Assembly (NCBI RefSeq): GCF_009917385.1
Contig: NZ_QWLJ01000002.1
Location: 1-64,000 of the forward strand
Length of the DNA stretch: 64,000 nt
From: Roseburia sp. 1XD42-34
Lineage (GTDB): Bacteria > Bacillota > Bacilli > Bacillales > Amphibacillaceae
Reading direction: 5' to 3'
Shown: piece after piece, positions 25,209 to 33,704 of the stretch
Position numbering within the stretch: the first letter of the stretch is position 1
How the letters are laid out: each line of letters begins with the position of its first letter
Translations under genes and position numbers: made by a program
Notes under the pieces: generated by a model
Databases searched by the model: none
Seen by the model: the letters and a program-made list of their open reading frames with translations, nothing else
What the model was told of the DNA's origin: nothing

Positions 25209-26120
25209 ATGCAAAAGAAACTGAATACACGTTCGATGATTTTTACTTTGTTTGGCGACTATATTCGTTACTATGGTAATGAAATATGGATGGGGAGTCT
25301 AATTAAACTATTGGAACCGTTTCATCATAATGAGCAAGCTGTGCGATCAGCTATTTCCCGAATGAGTAAGCAGGAGTGGGTTGTTAGTCGTAAAGAGGCG
25401 AACAAAAGCTATTATTCCTTAACCGAGCGAGGAAAGAAAAGAATGGAAGAAGCAGCCGGGCGTATCTATAGATTGGAACCGGAGACGTGGGACGGGAAAT
25501 GGCGTATGCTCTTATACAATATCCCTGAGGAAAAAAGGCAAATTAGAGACGAGTTGCGAAAAGAGTTGATTTGGAGTGGGTTTGGTTTACTATCCAATGG
25601 GGTTTGGATTACACCGAATAATTTAAAAGAGCAGATTTATGACATTATTGATAAATACAAAATTAAAGAATATGTTTATTTTTTTGAAGCTGAAAATGAA
25701 GGATTTCAAGCTAACCAACAAATTATACGAAGTTGTTGGGATATTGACCATATTAACAGTCTCTATCAAAAATTTATTCATGCTTATGAAAATAAAATGA
25801 TGGAGAACGGTAAGAAAATAGAACAGGGACAAATGGGTAATAAAGCATGTTTTGTAGAGCGTACTTTACTAGTTCACTATTACCGTAAATCACTGTTTGT
25901 CGACCCAGGGATTCCGAAAGAATTGTTACCGGAAAAATGGTTAGGTGAACAAGCAGCCAAACTGTTTAGCAGTTATTACAACATTCTTGCAGAAAAGGCA
26001 AATGCATTTTTTGAGAAGGTTTATGCAGAAGGATATACGAATCAAAAAAATACGAGTACTCCAACTATCTCCAACTTTTTAGAATTAGTAAATATATCTG
26101 ACTCATTTAATGAAAGATAG
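25209..26120 (+). CDS. paaX: PaaX-family transcriptional repressor
   Basis: 303 aa from ATG 25209, with AAAGGATGA before it; an ATG at 25200 lies inside that site. N-terminal winged helix: RSMIFTLFGDYIRYYGNEIW, then AVRSAISRMSKQEWVVSRKE (about 45-64), followed by the wing SYYSLTERGKKRM, and the PaaX central and C-terminal regions. PaaX represses paa genes and is released by phenylacetyl-CoA. The dyads at 12304-12340 are the natural targets here. It has its own leader region and is 3 bases ahead of the next gene. Confidence 0.9.
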   Translation: MQKKLNTRSMIFTLFGDYIRYYGNEIWMGSLIKLLEPFHHNEQAVRSAISRMSKQEWVVSRKEANKSYYSLTERGKKRMEEAAGRIYRLEPETWDGKWRMLLYNIPEEKRQIRDELRKELIWSGFGLLSNGVWITPNNLKEQIYDIIDKYKIKEYVYFFEAENEGFQANQQIIRSCWDIDHINSLYQKFIHAYENKMMENGKKIEQGQMGNKACFVERTLLVHYYRKSLFVDPGIPKELLPEKWLGEQAAKLFSSYYNILAEKANAFFEKVYAEGYTNQKNTSTPTISNFLELVNISDSFNER

Positions 26121-26123
26121 GGA

Positions 26124-27086
26124 GTGGTGACCATCGTAAATAAATTAACCCAGTTATTGAATATAACGTATCCCATTATTCAGGGAGGGATGGGAAATAT
26201 TAGCGATCCGTATCTCGCTGCAGCTATTTCCAACGCGGGAGGGCTAGGGACAATTGGTGTTGGAGATTTACCGGTAAATGAGGCGGTTTATAAAGTCACG
26301 AAAATGCTGAAGCAGACGTCAAACCCGTGTTGTGTAAATATACCCATCGCTGTTCACCCGAATGTTAGTCACATCGTTCAACAGATGATTAATCTAAACG
26401 TTCCAGTTGTTTCACTATCCGCAGGCAATCCTGCCCCGTTTATTTCTTTACTCCAACAGCATAAGATAATTGTCATATGTGTGATAGCTACTGTTCGACA
26501 GGCAAAGAAGGCAGAAAAAGCAGGAGCCGATATTATTGTATGTGAAGGCTATGAAGCAGCAGGAATTAATGCCAAAAATGAAAGTACAACCATGACATTA
26601 ATCCCCCAAGTTGTTCAACAGGCAAATATCCCTGTTGTGGCTGCTGGAGGAATCGCCGATGGAAAAGGACTTGCTGCAGCTTTGGCACTTGGCGCTTCCG
26701 GAGTACAAATGGGAACTCGTTTTATTGCCACAAAGGAAGCGCCTTACCATGAAATATATAAACAGGCAATTATCCAAGCTACGGATGAATCAACCGTTAT
26801 TGTTGGACGCAGATTTAATCGCATTCGGAGGTTAATCAAAAGCGAATATACATCCAAACTGTTAGAAGTGGAAAATAAATATGATGATTCTGCGTTATTT
26901 TCCGAGCAGACAACAGAAACCCATCATAAGATAGGAGCTCTCGATGGTGATATAAAGAATGGATTTATTAATGGAGGACAAATTGCTGGTCTTATTGAGG
27001 ACTGTCCTTCTGTATATGATTTGCTTGAAACAATGACAGCTGACGCTAAACAAATATTAAAACAAAGCTTGGGGAAATTAGAGTAG
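26124..27086 (+). CDS. Nitronate monooxygenase/2-nitropropane-dioxygenase-like flavoprotein
   Basis: About 320 aa FMN barrel: YPIIQGGMGNISDPYLAAA at the N-terminus, VCEGYEAAG, and the phosphate-binding VVAAGGIADGKGLAAALALG with GVQMGTRF. Family members oxidise nitronates or, as FabK, reduce enoyl-ACP. It is 3 bases after paaX and cotranscribed, so it may act on a side product of aromatic degradation; unproven. Starts available are GTG 26124 or 26127, both very near AGGGAG, so initiation may be weak. Confidence 0.8.
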   Translation: MVTIVNKLTQLLNITYPIIQGGMGNISDPYLAAAISNAGGLGTIGVGDLPVNEAVYKVTKMLKQTSNPCCVNIPIAVHPNVSHIVQQMINLNVPVVSLSAGNPAPFISLLQQHKIIVICVIATVRQAKKAEKAGADIIVCEGYEAAGINAKNESTTMTLIPQVVQQANIPVVAAGGIADGKGLAAALALGASGVQMGTRFIATKEAPYHEIYKQAIIQATDESTVIVGRRFNRIRRLIKSEYTSKLLEVENKYDDSALFSEQTTETHHKIGALDGDIKNGFINGGQIAGLIEDCPSVYDLLETMTADAKQILKQSLGKLE

Positions 27087-27101
27087 CGTAGTTTATGTTA
27101 T

Positions 27102-27135
27102 AAAAAAGCGGTCTTCTTAATGAGATTGCTTTTTA
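27102..27135 (+). terminator. Terminator after the paaX operon
   Basis: AAAAAAGC-GGTCT and GAGATTGCTTTTT form a hairpin closing with a T-run. Some mismatches near the loop. Confidence 0.65.
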
Positions 27136-27351
27136 TTTATGTTCTAGGAAATTATCTTTTTTACTTTTTATTAAGGTCCATTCACCATCAAAAACAGATA
27201 ATGAAACTAATTTAATATTATAAGTTAGCATAAAAACTACTATTACTAGAACAACGGGTAACCCTAATCGTTCCTACTATTGCTACTAAAGCTTAGTACA
27301 TCATACCAGCTTGTATGTTTGTATAATTAGGTTACTTAAAATTACACTTTT

Positions 27352-27507
27352 TGCTTTGGGGGTACAGACTTAACGGAATAGCCACGTCCGGCGCATGAGC
27401 CCTACGATAAGTTATCATTGGCTCGTGCCTCACCATGATTCCTAAAACTTTAGTTGCTTCGCTCCAGTCGCTACGTTGTGAAACGGGCGCCCCGAGCCTT
27501 TGTTCTG
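27352..27507 (+). repeat. Repeat family R1, copy with internal deletions
   Basis: Starts TTTGGGGGTACAGACTTAAC and AGCCACGTCCGGCGCATGAG, but skips the AGCAACTAGGCGAC block and the GGCCGACT to GCAGGAG stems, resuming at CATGATTCCTAAAACTTTAG and ending GAGCCTTTGTTCTG. Two separate stem regions are cleanly missing. Confidence 0.75.
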
Positions 27508-28194
27508 TGTTTAGTTGCTCCTTTAGTAAAGAAAATGCCCATGCATTCTTCAATTAAATTAGCGATCTCACTAGGTTTTCGTGTGTAGCTGGAACATTTA
27601 TATGGTGTCAATGTATTTGTATTATCATCGTGTACAAGAAACTTAAGATTGCTCAGATTTATTAAATACGCCGCAAAAAATTTCTCGTAAATGAGTAGGG
27701 GATAATTAGACTTGTCTTTTCATTCTTTCTCACATAATTATTTTATAATTGGTTGAAAAGCAACATTATGTTTTTCTTCATTATCAGAAGCAGATATATA
27801 TCCCGAATGTAACGAACAGTATTACTCAATCTGCTTTTTATTTTGCAACCTTAATAAAAAAAAGGCGCTATCACTTTAGTTTAATTGTAATATATTCCAA
27901 AATGGATGGAACCACCTTTAGTTGGGTGTTTACTTTTTTGGCTAAAGAACTAAAATACCAATATTTAGATATTATTTATGCAACGCTAGTGATTTTTATT
28001 AAATAATTCAAGAATGCTAAAAATCCTGCCCAATAAAAAAACGAACAGTATAAGGCTATATTAATACTTGTTTTATTTGGATTTTTGCTTGGTTTAAAGA
28101 ACAATATATCATTCTTCGGTATGGGTTTAAAAACAAAAGTGCAAATACATAGATTATCAGAAGTTATATTAACAGATGTACTTTTTGATAGATA
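27508..28194. other. Intergenic stretch without a supported gene
   Basis: Nearly 700 AT-rich bases. An 85-codon plus frame at 27749-28006 opens with TTG, has no ribosome site and reads like chance AT-rich coding. No repeat copy or RNA gene was recognised. Confidence 0.5.
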
Positions 28195-28228
28195 GTAGGG
28201 GGGCCATTCACCGCCTTACTCCCCCTAC
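28195..28228 (-). terminator. GC-rich hairpin downstream of the gamma-carbonic-anhydrase gene
   Basis: GTAGGGGG (28195-28202) pairs with CCCCCTAC (28221-28228). On the minus strand it stands 36 bases past the stop of the gene at 28264. The T-run after it is poor, so efficiency is uncertain. Confidence 0.5.
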
Positions 28229-28263
28229 ATTAAAATTGATATATAGCATACAGTTCATTTGTA

Positions 28264-28779
28264 CTATTTTAAAATGTGTTTAAAATCTTTGCCTTTTGCT
28301 ACATATGTAGCAATGGATAATTGGATGAGTTCAAGGTCTTTTGCAGATACGTCACGAACTATTTTTCCTGGCGAGCCAACAACAAGCGAATGAGATGGTA
28401 TTTTTTTCCCAGGTGGTATAAGGGTGTTTGCACCAATAATGCATTCTTCACCAATCTCAACATGATCTAATATCGTTGATCCCATTCCGATGATCGACCG
28501 CTTCCCTACCTTACACCCATGTAGGATAACATTATGCCCAACGGTAACTTCGTCCTCCACAACTACAGGACAACCTGCAAATAAATGAATGGTAGAATTG
28601 TCTTGAATACTACATTTATCTCCTACTGTTATCGAATCTTCATCCCCTCGTAATACTGCATTGAACCAAATAGTAGATTCTTTGCCAATAGTTATATCTC
28701 CAATTAAATATGCCCCTGGCGCAACAAAAACGCTCTCATGAATGGATGGCTTGTGATGGTTGTATGGAATAATCAACAT
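28264..28779 (-). CDS. Gamma-carbonic-anhydrase-like hexapeptide protein (PaaY/YtoA type)
   Basis: 171 aa left-handed beta-helix with hexapeptide repeats (IGDITIGKESTIWFNAVLRG and following turns). The three zinc His ligands are in place: one in NSTIHLF, two in VGHNVILHGC, spaced five apart as in the family. The tail carries the amphipathic C-terminal helix. Nearness to the paa cluster suggests PaaY, a thioesterase that rescues CoA from stalled intermediates. Opposite strand and 1.2 kb distance fit the housekeeping Bacillus YtoA equally well. AAGAGGTGAT-type site precedes the ATG. Confidence 0.82.
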   Translation of the reverse strand: MLIIPYNHHKPSIHESVFVAPGAYLIGDITIGKESTIWFNAVLRGDEDSITVGDKCSIQDNSTIHLFAGCPVVVEDEVTVGHNVILHGCKVGKRSIIGMGSTILDHVEIGEECIIGANTLIPPGKKIPSHSLVVGSPGKIVRDVSAKDLELIQLSIATYVAKGKDFKHILK

Positions 28780-29004
28780 ATCACCTCTTTGAAAATTTAG
28801 TTTATTTCCTCTATTTTAACATTTTTGGGTGGATTTTAAAACGGTTCGATAAATTTAAAATAGAACTCATAATTATTAAATGTTTTTCCTGTTTAAGACG
28901 CATAATTTATCTGCGAAATTCCCTAAAAAGGTTTCTGTTTGCTAACATATACGATATGATAAAAGAGGTAGAGTTTGGATTAGTTGTTAAGGAGGCAAAC
29001 AACG

Positions 29005-29619
29005 GTGTTTAAAAAGATTGCAAGTGATGCTTTAGGATTAAGTGACATTGGCAAGATTATTTCTCCAGAGGATTTTGATAAGACGGAATCGGATGATTAT
29101 GTACTGCATGAGGAAGGAGAAAAAATTCACTTTCTCATTAAGTCGAAATCGGATGAGTACTGTTTCACCAATCGTGCTTTGATTCATCTTGATGGGGAAA
29201 AAGCGACGAGCAGCAAGCGCAATATTTATCGATATGATTATTACAAATACCCAATTAGTAATGTATCCGTAGAGACAGCCGGCACTGTTGATTTAGATTT
29301 AGAAATTAAGTTTTCAATTGGTAAACAATCGGTTTCTGTGGATATCAGTAAAAAAGAAGGGGAAGCGATTGCAGATTTATATAAATCATTAGTAACGATT
29401 TCCCACATCCAAGATACGAATGACCGAAAGAAAAAATTTGCCAAGGATAGTTTACAAATCTCGCAATCCTTATTTAATGATAATCGATTCCAAGAAGGAG
29501 TTATATCAAAAGAATTTGCGGAAGCTACAAAATTTGCATTTGAATGGTATACAACGACATATGATGAAAACACACAAAAGGATTTTGGAGAAGTATTTGA
29601 TAAATATATTCAAAATTAA
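29005..29619 (+). CDS. PH-domain protein of the YvbH type
   Basis: 204 aa from GTG 29005; AAGGAGG (28989-28995) lies 9 bases before it, while the upstream TTG at 28984 precedes the site. FKKIASDALGLSDIGKII opens the protein as in Bacillus YvbH. Residues about 20-130 form the bacterial PH-like domain, and the rest is helical (YvbH-like oligomerisation region, QISQSLFNDNRFQEG). The cellular role is unknown. Monocistronic with a terminator. Confidence 0.82.
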   Translation: MFKKIASDALGLSDIGKIISPEDFDKTESDDYVLHEEGEKIHFLIKSKSDEYCFTNRALIHLDGEKATSSKRNIYRYDYYKYPISNVSVETAGTVDLDLEIKFSIGKQSVSVDISKKEGEAIADLYKSLVTISHIQDTNDRKKKFAKDSLQISQSLFNDNRFQEGVISKEFAEATKFAFEWYTTTYDENTQKDFGEVFDKYIQN

Positions 29620-29726
29620 CCGGGCAATTTTTATTGAAATTGACTCGAAAAGTAGTTTAATTAGTAGATTCGGTTGTAGAATAGTTTAACAGAATAATTC
29701 CAGAAGTCCGTTTTTAATTCAATTTG

Positions 29727-29771
29727 CTCCCCTTTAGATATCAAGCCCCATTAACTTGAAGGGGAGTTTTT
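29727..29771 (+). terminator. Terminator of the YvbH-like gene
   Basis: CTCCCCTT (29727-29734) pairs with AAGGGGAG (29759-29766), followed by TTTTT. The loop of 24 bases carries an inner CAAG/CTTG pair. Confidence 0.8.
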
Positions 29772-29840
29772 GGTACCTAATAAACGGTTTTCCCAAAAAC
29801 AAAAATGTAACATATTATTGGTTTATGAAGGGAGTAAGCT

Positions 29841-29939
29841 TTGAAGGAAGCTAATTTTTATGGGGAAAGTATAGCATTCATTATTGTATATGCGGTTGTT
29901 GACTGGATTGTAATACATAAGTACAATAAAATAAAATAA
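29841..29939 (+). CDS. Possible 32-aa membrane peptide
   Basis: TTG start 5 bases after AAGGGAG. The product has one strong hydrophobic stretch, ESIAFIIVYAVVDWIVIHKY, and a basic tail (NKIK). Size and composition fit the many small membrane peptides of Bacillaceae. No homologue is recognised, and support is only the ribosome site and the hydropathy. Confidence 0.4.
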   Translation: MKEANFYGESIAFIIVYAVVDWIVIHKYNKIK

Positions 29940-30059
29940 ATATTAGAAATGTAATGATAATTACAAATCAGGCGATTTTTTAAGCGTAAAAAGGAGAGCC
30001 GTAAAAATCACTAGTATACTGTTGTTTATTAAGAAATGGTCTACTTGCTACCTGATTGA

Positions 30060-30299
30060 ATGAGCACGTATGCTCCTGCCCAGATCGAGAGTTTACCCGC
30101 AAAGTGAGCGAGTATGTCGCCGCTCCGATCAAGTAAGCCGACCCAAATTAAGCGAATCTATCTCGAAATCGAATATATCATCCATAACCCGACTGTGTCT
30201 TTCTTTCCAAATTACAGCAAATGCCAAGCTAAATTGAGCATGTCGTTCTCCGAAGTAGCAAGAGCTGCGCTCGACCGAACACAGCTCTCTAAATCATAA
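30060..30299 (+). other. GC-richer insert with a broken ORF
   Basis: A 240-base block visibly richer in G+C than its surroundings. Frame from ATG 30060 reads MSTYAPAQIESLPAK, TGA at 30105-30107, then stays open to 30299 (IYLEIEYIIHNPTVSFF and SFSEVARAALDRTQL within). A nonsense change in a small foreign gene would explain this; no ribosome site or family recognised. Bases 29940-30059 show nothing else. Confidence 0.35.
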
Positions 30300-30331
30300 A
30301 TTTCATCCCTATCGAATAAATGAGCTAAATC

Positions 30332-31117
30332 TTATTTGGTCTTTCCCTCAGCAAAGGCTATATCAGCCGGAACATGCTCTCCTTGGTATACTTGTTTAAA
30401 TGCATTAGGTGTGTAATTCGTTTCTTTTTTAAAAATTCGACTAAAATAGGTGAGATCGAGATAGCCGACTTGCTCGGCTATTTCTGTGACGGTTAAGTCC
30501 GTTGTTCGCAACAGCTTTTTGGCCTGTTCTATTCGGTAATGGCGTAAGTAGCTCACAAAAGACATGCCAACAGTTTCTTTAAAAAAGCGGCTGACATAAC
30601 TTTTATTCAGATGCATAAATCTTGCCAATGAGTCTAAATTAATTTCTTCATGGTACTGTTCATGCACGTATTGCATCATTTGTGCAGCACTTTCTTTTAT
30701 CGTATCTGTAACGGATTTACGCTCATAATGCAATAAAGAAACTTGGTTTAACGCTAATATTGCCCGGTGAATGGCGGACTTGCATTCCTCAGTTTTTAAA
30801 GGCTTTACTAGGTAATCGACAGCCCCGCAGCGAATTGCGGTTTGAATATGTTTAAAGTTTTCTTCATTATCAAGCAAGATAACTTTAATGTTAGGATAAC
30901 GTTTTACGATGTTTGTTTTATATTGGAAAATTTCGTCGCTTGACTTACTAACATCTAAAATCAACATGTCGGGTTGTTGTTCCAATGAACGTGTATACGC
31001 TTCTTCGGCAGACAAAGCATCGTCGAGAAATATTACATTAAAAAAATGCTCGGAAAAGATTTGTTTTAAAAAATGACGGTCGGCTTGTTCAGGGCTAGCT
31101 AATAATACGCGACACAT
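30332..31117 (-). CDS. Response regulator with AraC-type DNA-binding domain (YesN-like)
   Basis: 261 aa from ATG 31117, six bases after AAGAGGTGAT. Residues 1-120 form a receiver domain with phosphoacceptor Asp in DMLILDVS (near 56) and the conserved Lys in DYLVKPLK. Residues about 150-250 are the AraC double helix-turn-helix, with LDSLARFMHLNKSYVSRFFK and VTEIAEQVGYLDLTYFSRIF. Such regulators act with a membrane histidine kinase and usually control sugar uptake; no kinase gene is next to it here. Divergent from the aldehyde dehydrogenase at 31581, its possible target. Confidence 0.88.
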   Translation of the reverse strand: MCRVLLASPEQADRHFLKQIFSEHFFNVIFLDDALSAEEAYTRSLEQQPDMLILDVSKSSDEIFQYKTNIVKRYPNIKVILLDNEENFKHIQTAIRCGAVDYLVKPLKTEECKSAIHRAILALNQVSLLHYERKSVTDTIKESAAQMMQYVHEQYHEEINLDSLARFMHLNKSYVSRFFKETVGMSFVSYLRHYRIEQAKKLLRTTDLTVTEIAEQVGYLDLTYFSRIFKKETNYTPNAFKQVYQGEHVPADIAFAEGKTK

Positions 31118-31311
31118 AATATCACCTCTTTTAACAGAATGCTCACTTACCATTTTTTTAAAAAAACAGGAGGACTGATAGGGGGAATCGCTTTTCTAGT
31201 ATGCTATAAAATTAGGAGATACACTCTCTGATTTCTCGATTAACTAAAAAGGAATTATGAATACGCTATGTTTCAAGCTCTAACGCTCAGTAAAAGATAT
31301 ACTAAGTTTAT

Positions 31312-31340
31312 TCTATCTCTATCTCTATCTCTATCTCTAT
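31312..31340. repeat. Hexanucleotide tandem repeat TCTATC
   Basis: Nearly five exact TCTATC units in the gap between the AraC-type regulator and the aldehyde dehydrogenase, about 195 bases upstream of the regulator's start. Copy number can change by slippage. Confidence 0.85.
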
Positions 31341-31525
31341 ATGGATGCTTATCCCCTTTAAAAATTTTTTTTGCGTTGCGCTTTACTTCTTATAAACATA
31401 TATCTCACTATAAGTATAACATGAACATAATGGCAATATTATACTGATTATTTTAAGGGATTGTGAATAAATGAACAAATATCAAAATTGTCCAAAAACA
31501 AACATAAATAGTCCTAACGATATTT

Positions 31526-31540
31526 TTGTAAACGCTTTAT
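31526..31540 (+). promoter_or_regulatory. cre-like catabolite control site
   Basis: TTGTAAACGCTTTAT matches the CcpA consensus WTGNAARCGNWWWCA except at the last two bases. It lies 40 bases before the aldehyde dehydrogenase start, where CcpA binding would repress. Confidence 0.5.
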
Positions 31541-31580
31541 TATAGAGGTGTAGGAAATAAATGAAAAGGGGATGGCAAAC

Positions 31581-32933
31581 ATGGCTATTAATCTAGCGCA
31601 AGAAACAGTGCAAAAATATGAGGTAGAGACGCTGATTCAAAAAGCGAAGCATGCCCAAAAAATATATACTAGCTTCACCCAGGAACAAGTAGATGAAATT
31701 GTTAAAGCTATATCCGTGCAATTAACCGAAGCTGCAGAGGACTTAGCATTTAAGGCGCATACAGAAACAGGCTTTGGTAATGTTAAAGATAAAACGACGA
31801 AGAACTTATTTGCTAGTCAGCAAGTATACCAAAGTATAAAAGATGAATCAACTGTAGGTATTATCCATCGTGATGAAGTAAATAAGGTGATGGAGGTTGG
31901 GGTACCAATGGGAGTCATTGCTGCACTTGTTCCAGTAACGAATCCAACATCGACCGTTATTTTTAAAACATTAATTGCTCTAAAGACAAGAAATGCAATT
32001 GTGTTATCACCACATCCAAAAGCTGTCAATTGCATTGTTGAGGCTGCCCGTTTAGTGGAGGAAGCAGCAGTGAATGCTGGTGCTCCCAAAGGTTTAGTTC
32101 AAGTAATAGAGTCACCGAGTTTGGAGGGGACACAAGCGTTAATGCAACATGATGATACGGCATTAATATTAGCTACTGGTGGGAGTCCAATGGTAAAAGC
32201 GGCTTATTCCTCAGGTAATCCTGCAATTGGGGTAGGTCCTGGTAATGGTCCTGCGTTCATTGAAAAATCAGCCAATGTTGAAGAAGCAATTGATCGAATT
32301 ATTGCAAGTAAAACATTCGATCATGGTACGATATGTGCTTCAGAGCAATCTATCATCGTTGAAAAAAGCATCAAAGATGAAGTTGTTCAGGAATTGAAAA
32401 AGCGCCATGCTTACTTTATGAAACAAGAAGAATCAGAGAAGGTTTCCCACTTTATTATGCGTGAAAATGGCACGATGAATCCACAAATAGTTGGAAAACC
32501 TGTAACTGAAATTGCTAAACTATGTGGAATTATTATTCCTGCTGATACTAGCGTACTCATTTCTGAGGAAACAACAATTGGTCCTAACAACCCGTATTCA
32601 CGTGAAAAATTAGCGTCCATTCTAGCAATGTACACAGTTGGCGATTGGGACGAAGGTGTTGTTACTTGTAATACAATTTTAGAAAATGAAGGCGCTGGGC
32701 ACACAGCAATGTTGCATACAACCAATGATGATCTAGTACAGGATTTCGGCTTACGTATAAAAGCATCCCGTATTTTAATCAACACACCAGGTACTTTTGG
32801 TGGAATAGGTTTTTCCACCAACCTTGCTCCTTCTTTAACACTAGGATGTGGTGCTATCGGTGGAAGCAGTATTACAGATAACGTGAGTGTTCGTCAGTTA
32901 ATGAATATTAATCGCGTTGCTTATAATAAGTAA
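31581..32933 (+). CDS. CoA-acylating aldehyde dehydrogenase (acetaldehyde dehydrogenase, AdhE-N/EutE-like)
   Basis: 450 aa from ATG 31581, 9 bases after AAAAGGGG; ATG 31572 touches that site. The sequence follows the N-terminal half of AdhE: GVPMGVIAALVPVTNPTST (about 107-125), GVGPGNGPAFIEKSANVEEA and FDHGTICASEQSIIVE with the catalytic Cys near 252. It converts acetaldehyde or a related aldehyde plus CoA and NAD to the acyl-CoA. No alcohol dehydrogenase half or microcompartment gene is nearby. Sulfoacetaldehyde-type relatives look similar, so the substrate is open. Probably under carbon catabolite control (cre-like site). Confidence 0.83.
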   Translation: MAINLAQETVQKYEVETLIQKAKHAQKIYTSFTQEQVDEIVKAISVQLTEAAEDLAFKAHTETGFGNVKDKTTKNLFASQQVYQSIKDESTVGIIHRDEVNKVMEVGVPMGVIAALVPVTNPTSTVIFKTLIALKTRNAIVLSPHPKAVNCIVEAARLVEEAAVNAGAPKGLVQVIESPSLEGTQALMQHDDTALILATGGSPMVKAAYSSGNPAIGVGPGNGPAFIEKSANVEEAIDRIIASKTFDHGTICASEQSIIVEKSIKDEVVQELKKRHAYFMKQEESEKVSHFIMRENGTMNPQIVGKPVTEIAKLCGIIIPADTSVLISEETTIGPNNPYSREKLASILAMYTVGDWDEGVVTCNTILENEGAGHTAMLHTTNDDLVQDFGLRIKASRILINTPGTFGGIGFSTNLAPSLTLGCGAIGGSSITDNVSVRQLMNINRVAYNK

Positions 32934-32951
32934 ATTCGTTAAATTAAAGAA

Positions 32952-32995
32952 GCATCCAGACTTCGTGACATGCGAAATCTGGGTGTTTTTTTGTT
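32952..32995 (+). terminator. Terminator of the aldehyde dehydrogenase gene
   Basis: CATCCAGA-C-TTCG pairs with CGAA-A-TCTGGGTG around a 7-base loop, then TTTTTTT. Confidence 0.85.
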
Positions 32996-33009
32996 GTATA
33001 GAAAATTAT

Positions 33010-33264
33010 AAAATGAGGTGCTTATGGATAACGAAATAACTGACTAGGCATGTTCGGCGCATGAACCTAGCAACGATGCGATTTTAGAAATGCGCCCTCC
33101 GATAAGGCATCATCGCTTCGTCGCTAAGAGGAAGACCGACTAAAAACGGGCTTGCCGCCCAGATGTCAGCGTACCCCGGTTTTAGTGGCATGATTCCTTT
33201 ATCTATAGTTGATTCGTTTCATTCGCTACGTTGCTAAAAGGACGCTCCTGCCTTTGTTTGTTCT
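33010..33264 (+). repeat. Repeat family R1, copy 6
   Basis: Begins AAATGAGGTGCTTATGGATA directly after the terminator and ends CTGCCTTTGTTTGTTC. All main blocks are present, but the TTGCAGGAG hairpin is replaced by TTTTAGTGGCATGATTCC, a variant shared with copies at 52778 and 57025. Confidence 0.8.
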
Positions 33265-33517
33265 AAAAACATATAAAGGTATAAAGGCATTATGCATCTG
33301 TCTATTAGATTAAATATAAGAATATTCCACAAAAATACCCACTCAACTTGTTGCTTTTGCTCAAGCTTTTTTTACATAATTTCTCTATTCTAACAATTTA
33401 TATCTCCTCCACATTTCTGACTTCATTTTTAACCAACTTTAGAATGTTTTTTCATAAGTTTCCCATATGAAAAGTAACCGAATTATAAAAGTCTATCTAT
33501 ATGAGACTTATATACGA

Positions 33518-33546
33518 GGAAAGACCTGTTTAACAGTCTTTTTTTA
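33518..33546 (+). terminator. Small terminator/attenuator hairpin before the SARP-type regulator
   Basis: AAAGAC (33520-33525) and GTCTTT (33536-33541) with a following T-run, 160 bases upstream of the regulator gene. The surrounding 33265-33704 is AT-rich and holds no other feature I can support. Confidence 0.5.
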
Positions 33547-33704
33547 GTCTATTAGAACTATATATTATAAAATTTTCTTGGTGAAATATACAAAGTAACT
33601 AGGACTTTAGACTTATGTTTGCGCTTTCATTTTAGTTTGTGTTTAGAAATTGTTGATAAAATATGGAAACAGTGAATTAAATTTGAATAGTTGGAGGAGT
33701 TATT

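Noticed and set aside
27332-27553. 73-codon minus ORF
   Set aside because: Entirely the reverse of an R1 copy; similar chance frames appear in other R1 copies.
27749-28006. 85-codon plus ORF after the R1 copy at 27352
   Set aside because: TTG start without ribosome site, AT-rich chance-like composition, no neighbours suggesting function.
28264-28779. Naming the hexapeptide protein paaY
   Set aside because: It is on the opposite strand and 1.2 kb from the paa genes; the housekeeping YtoA-type carbonic-anhydrase-like protein fits as well.
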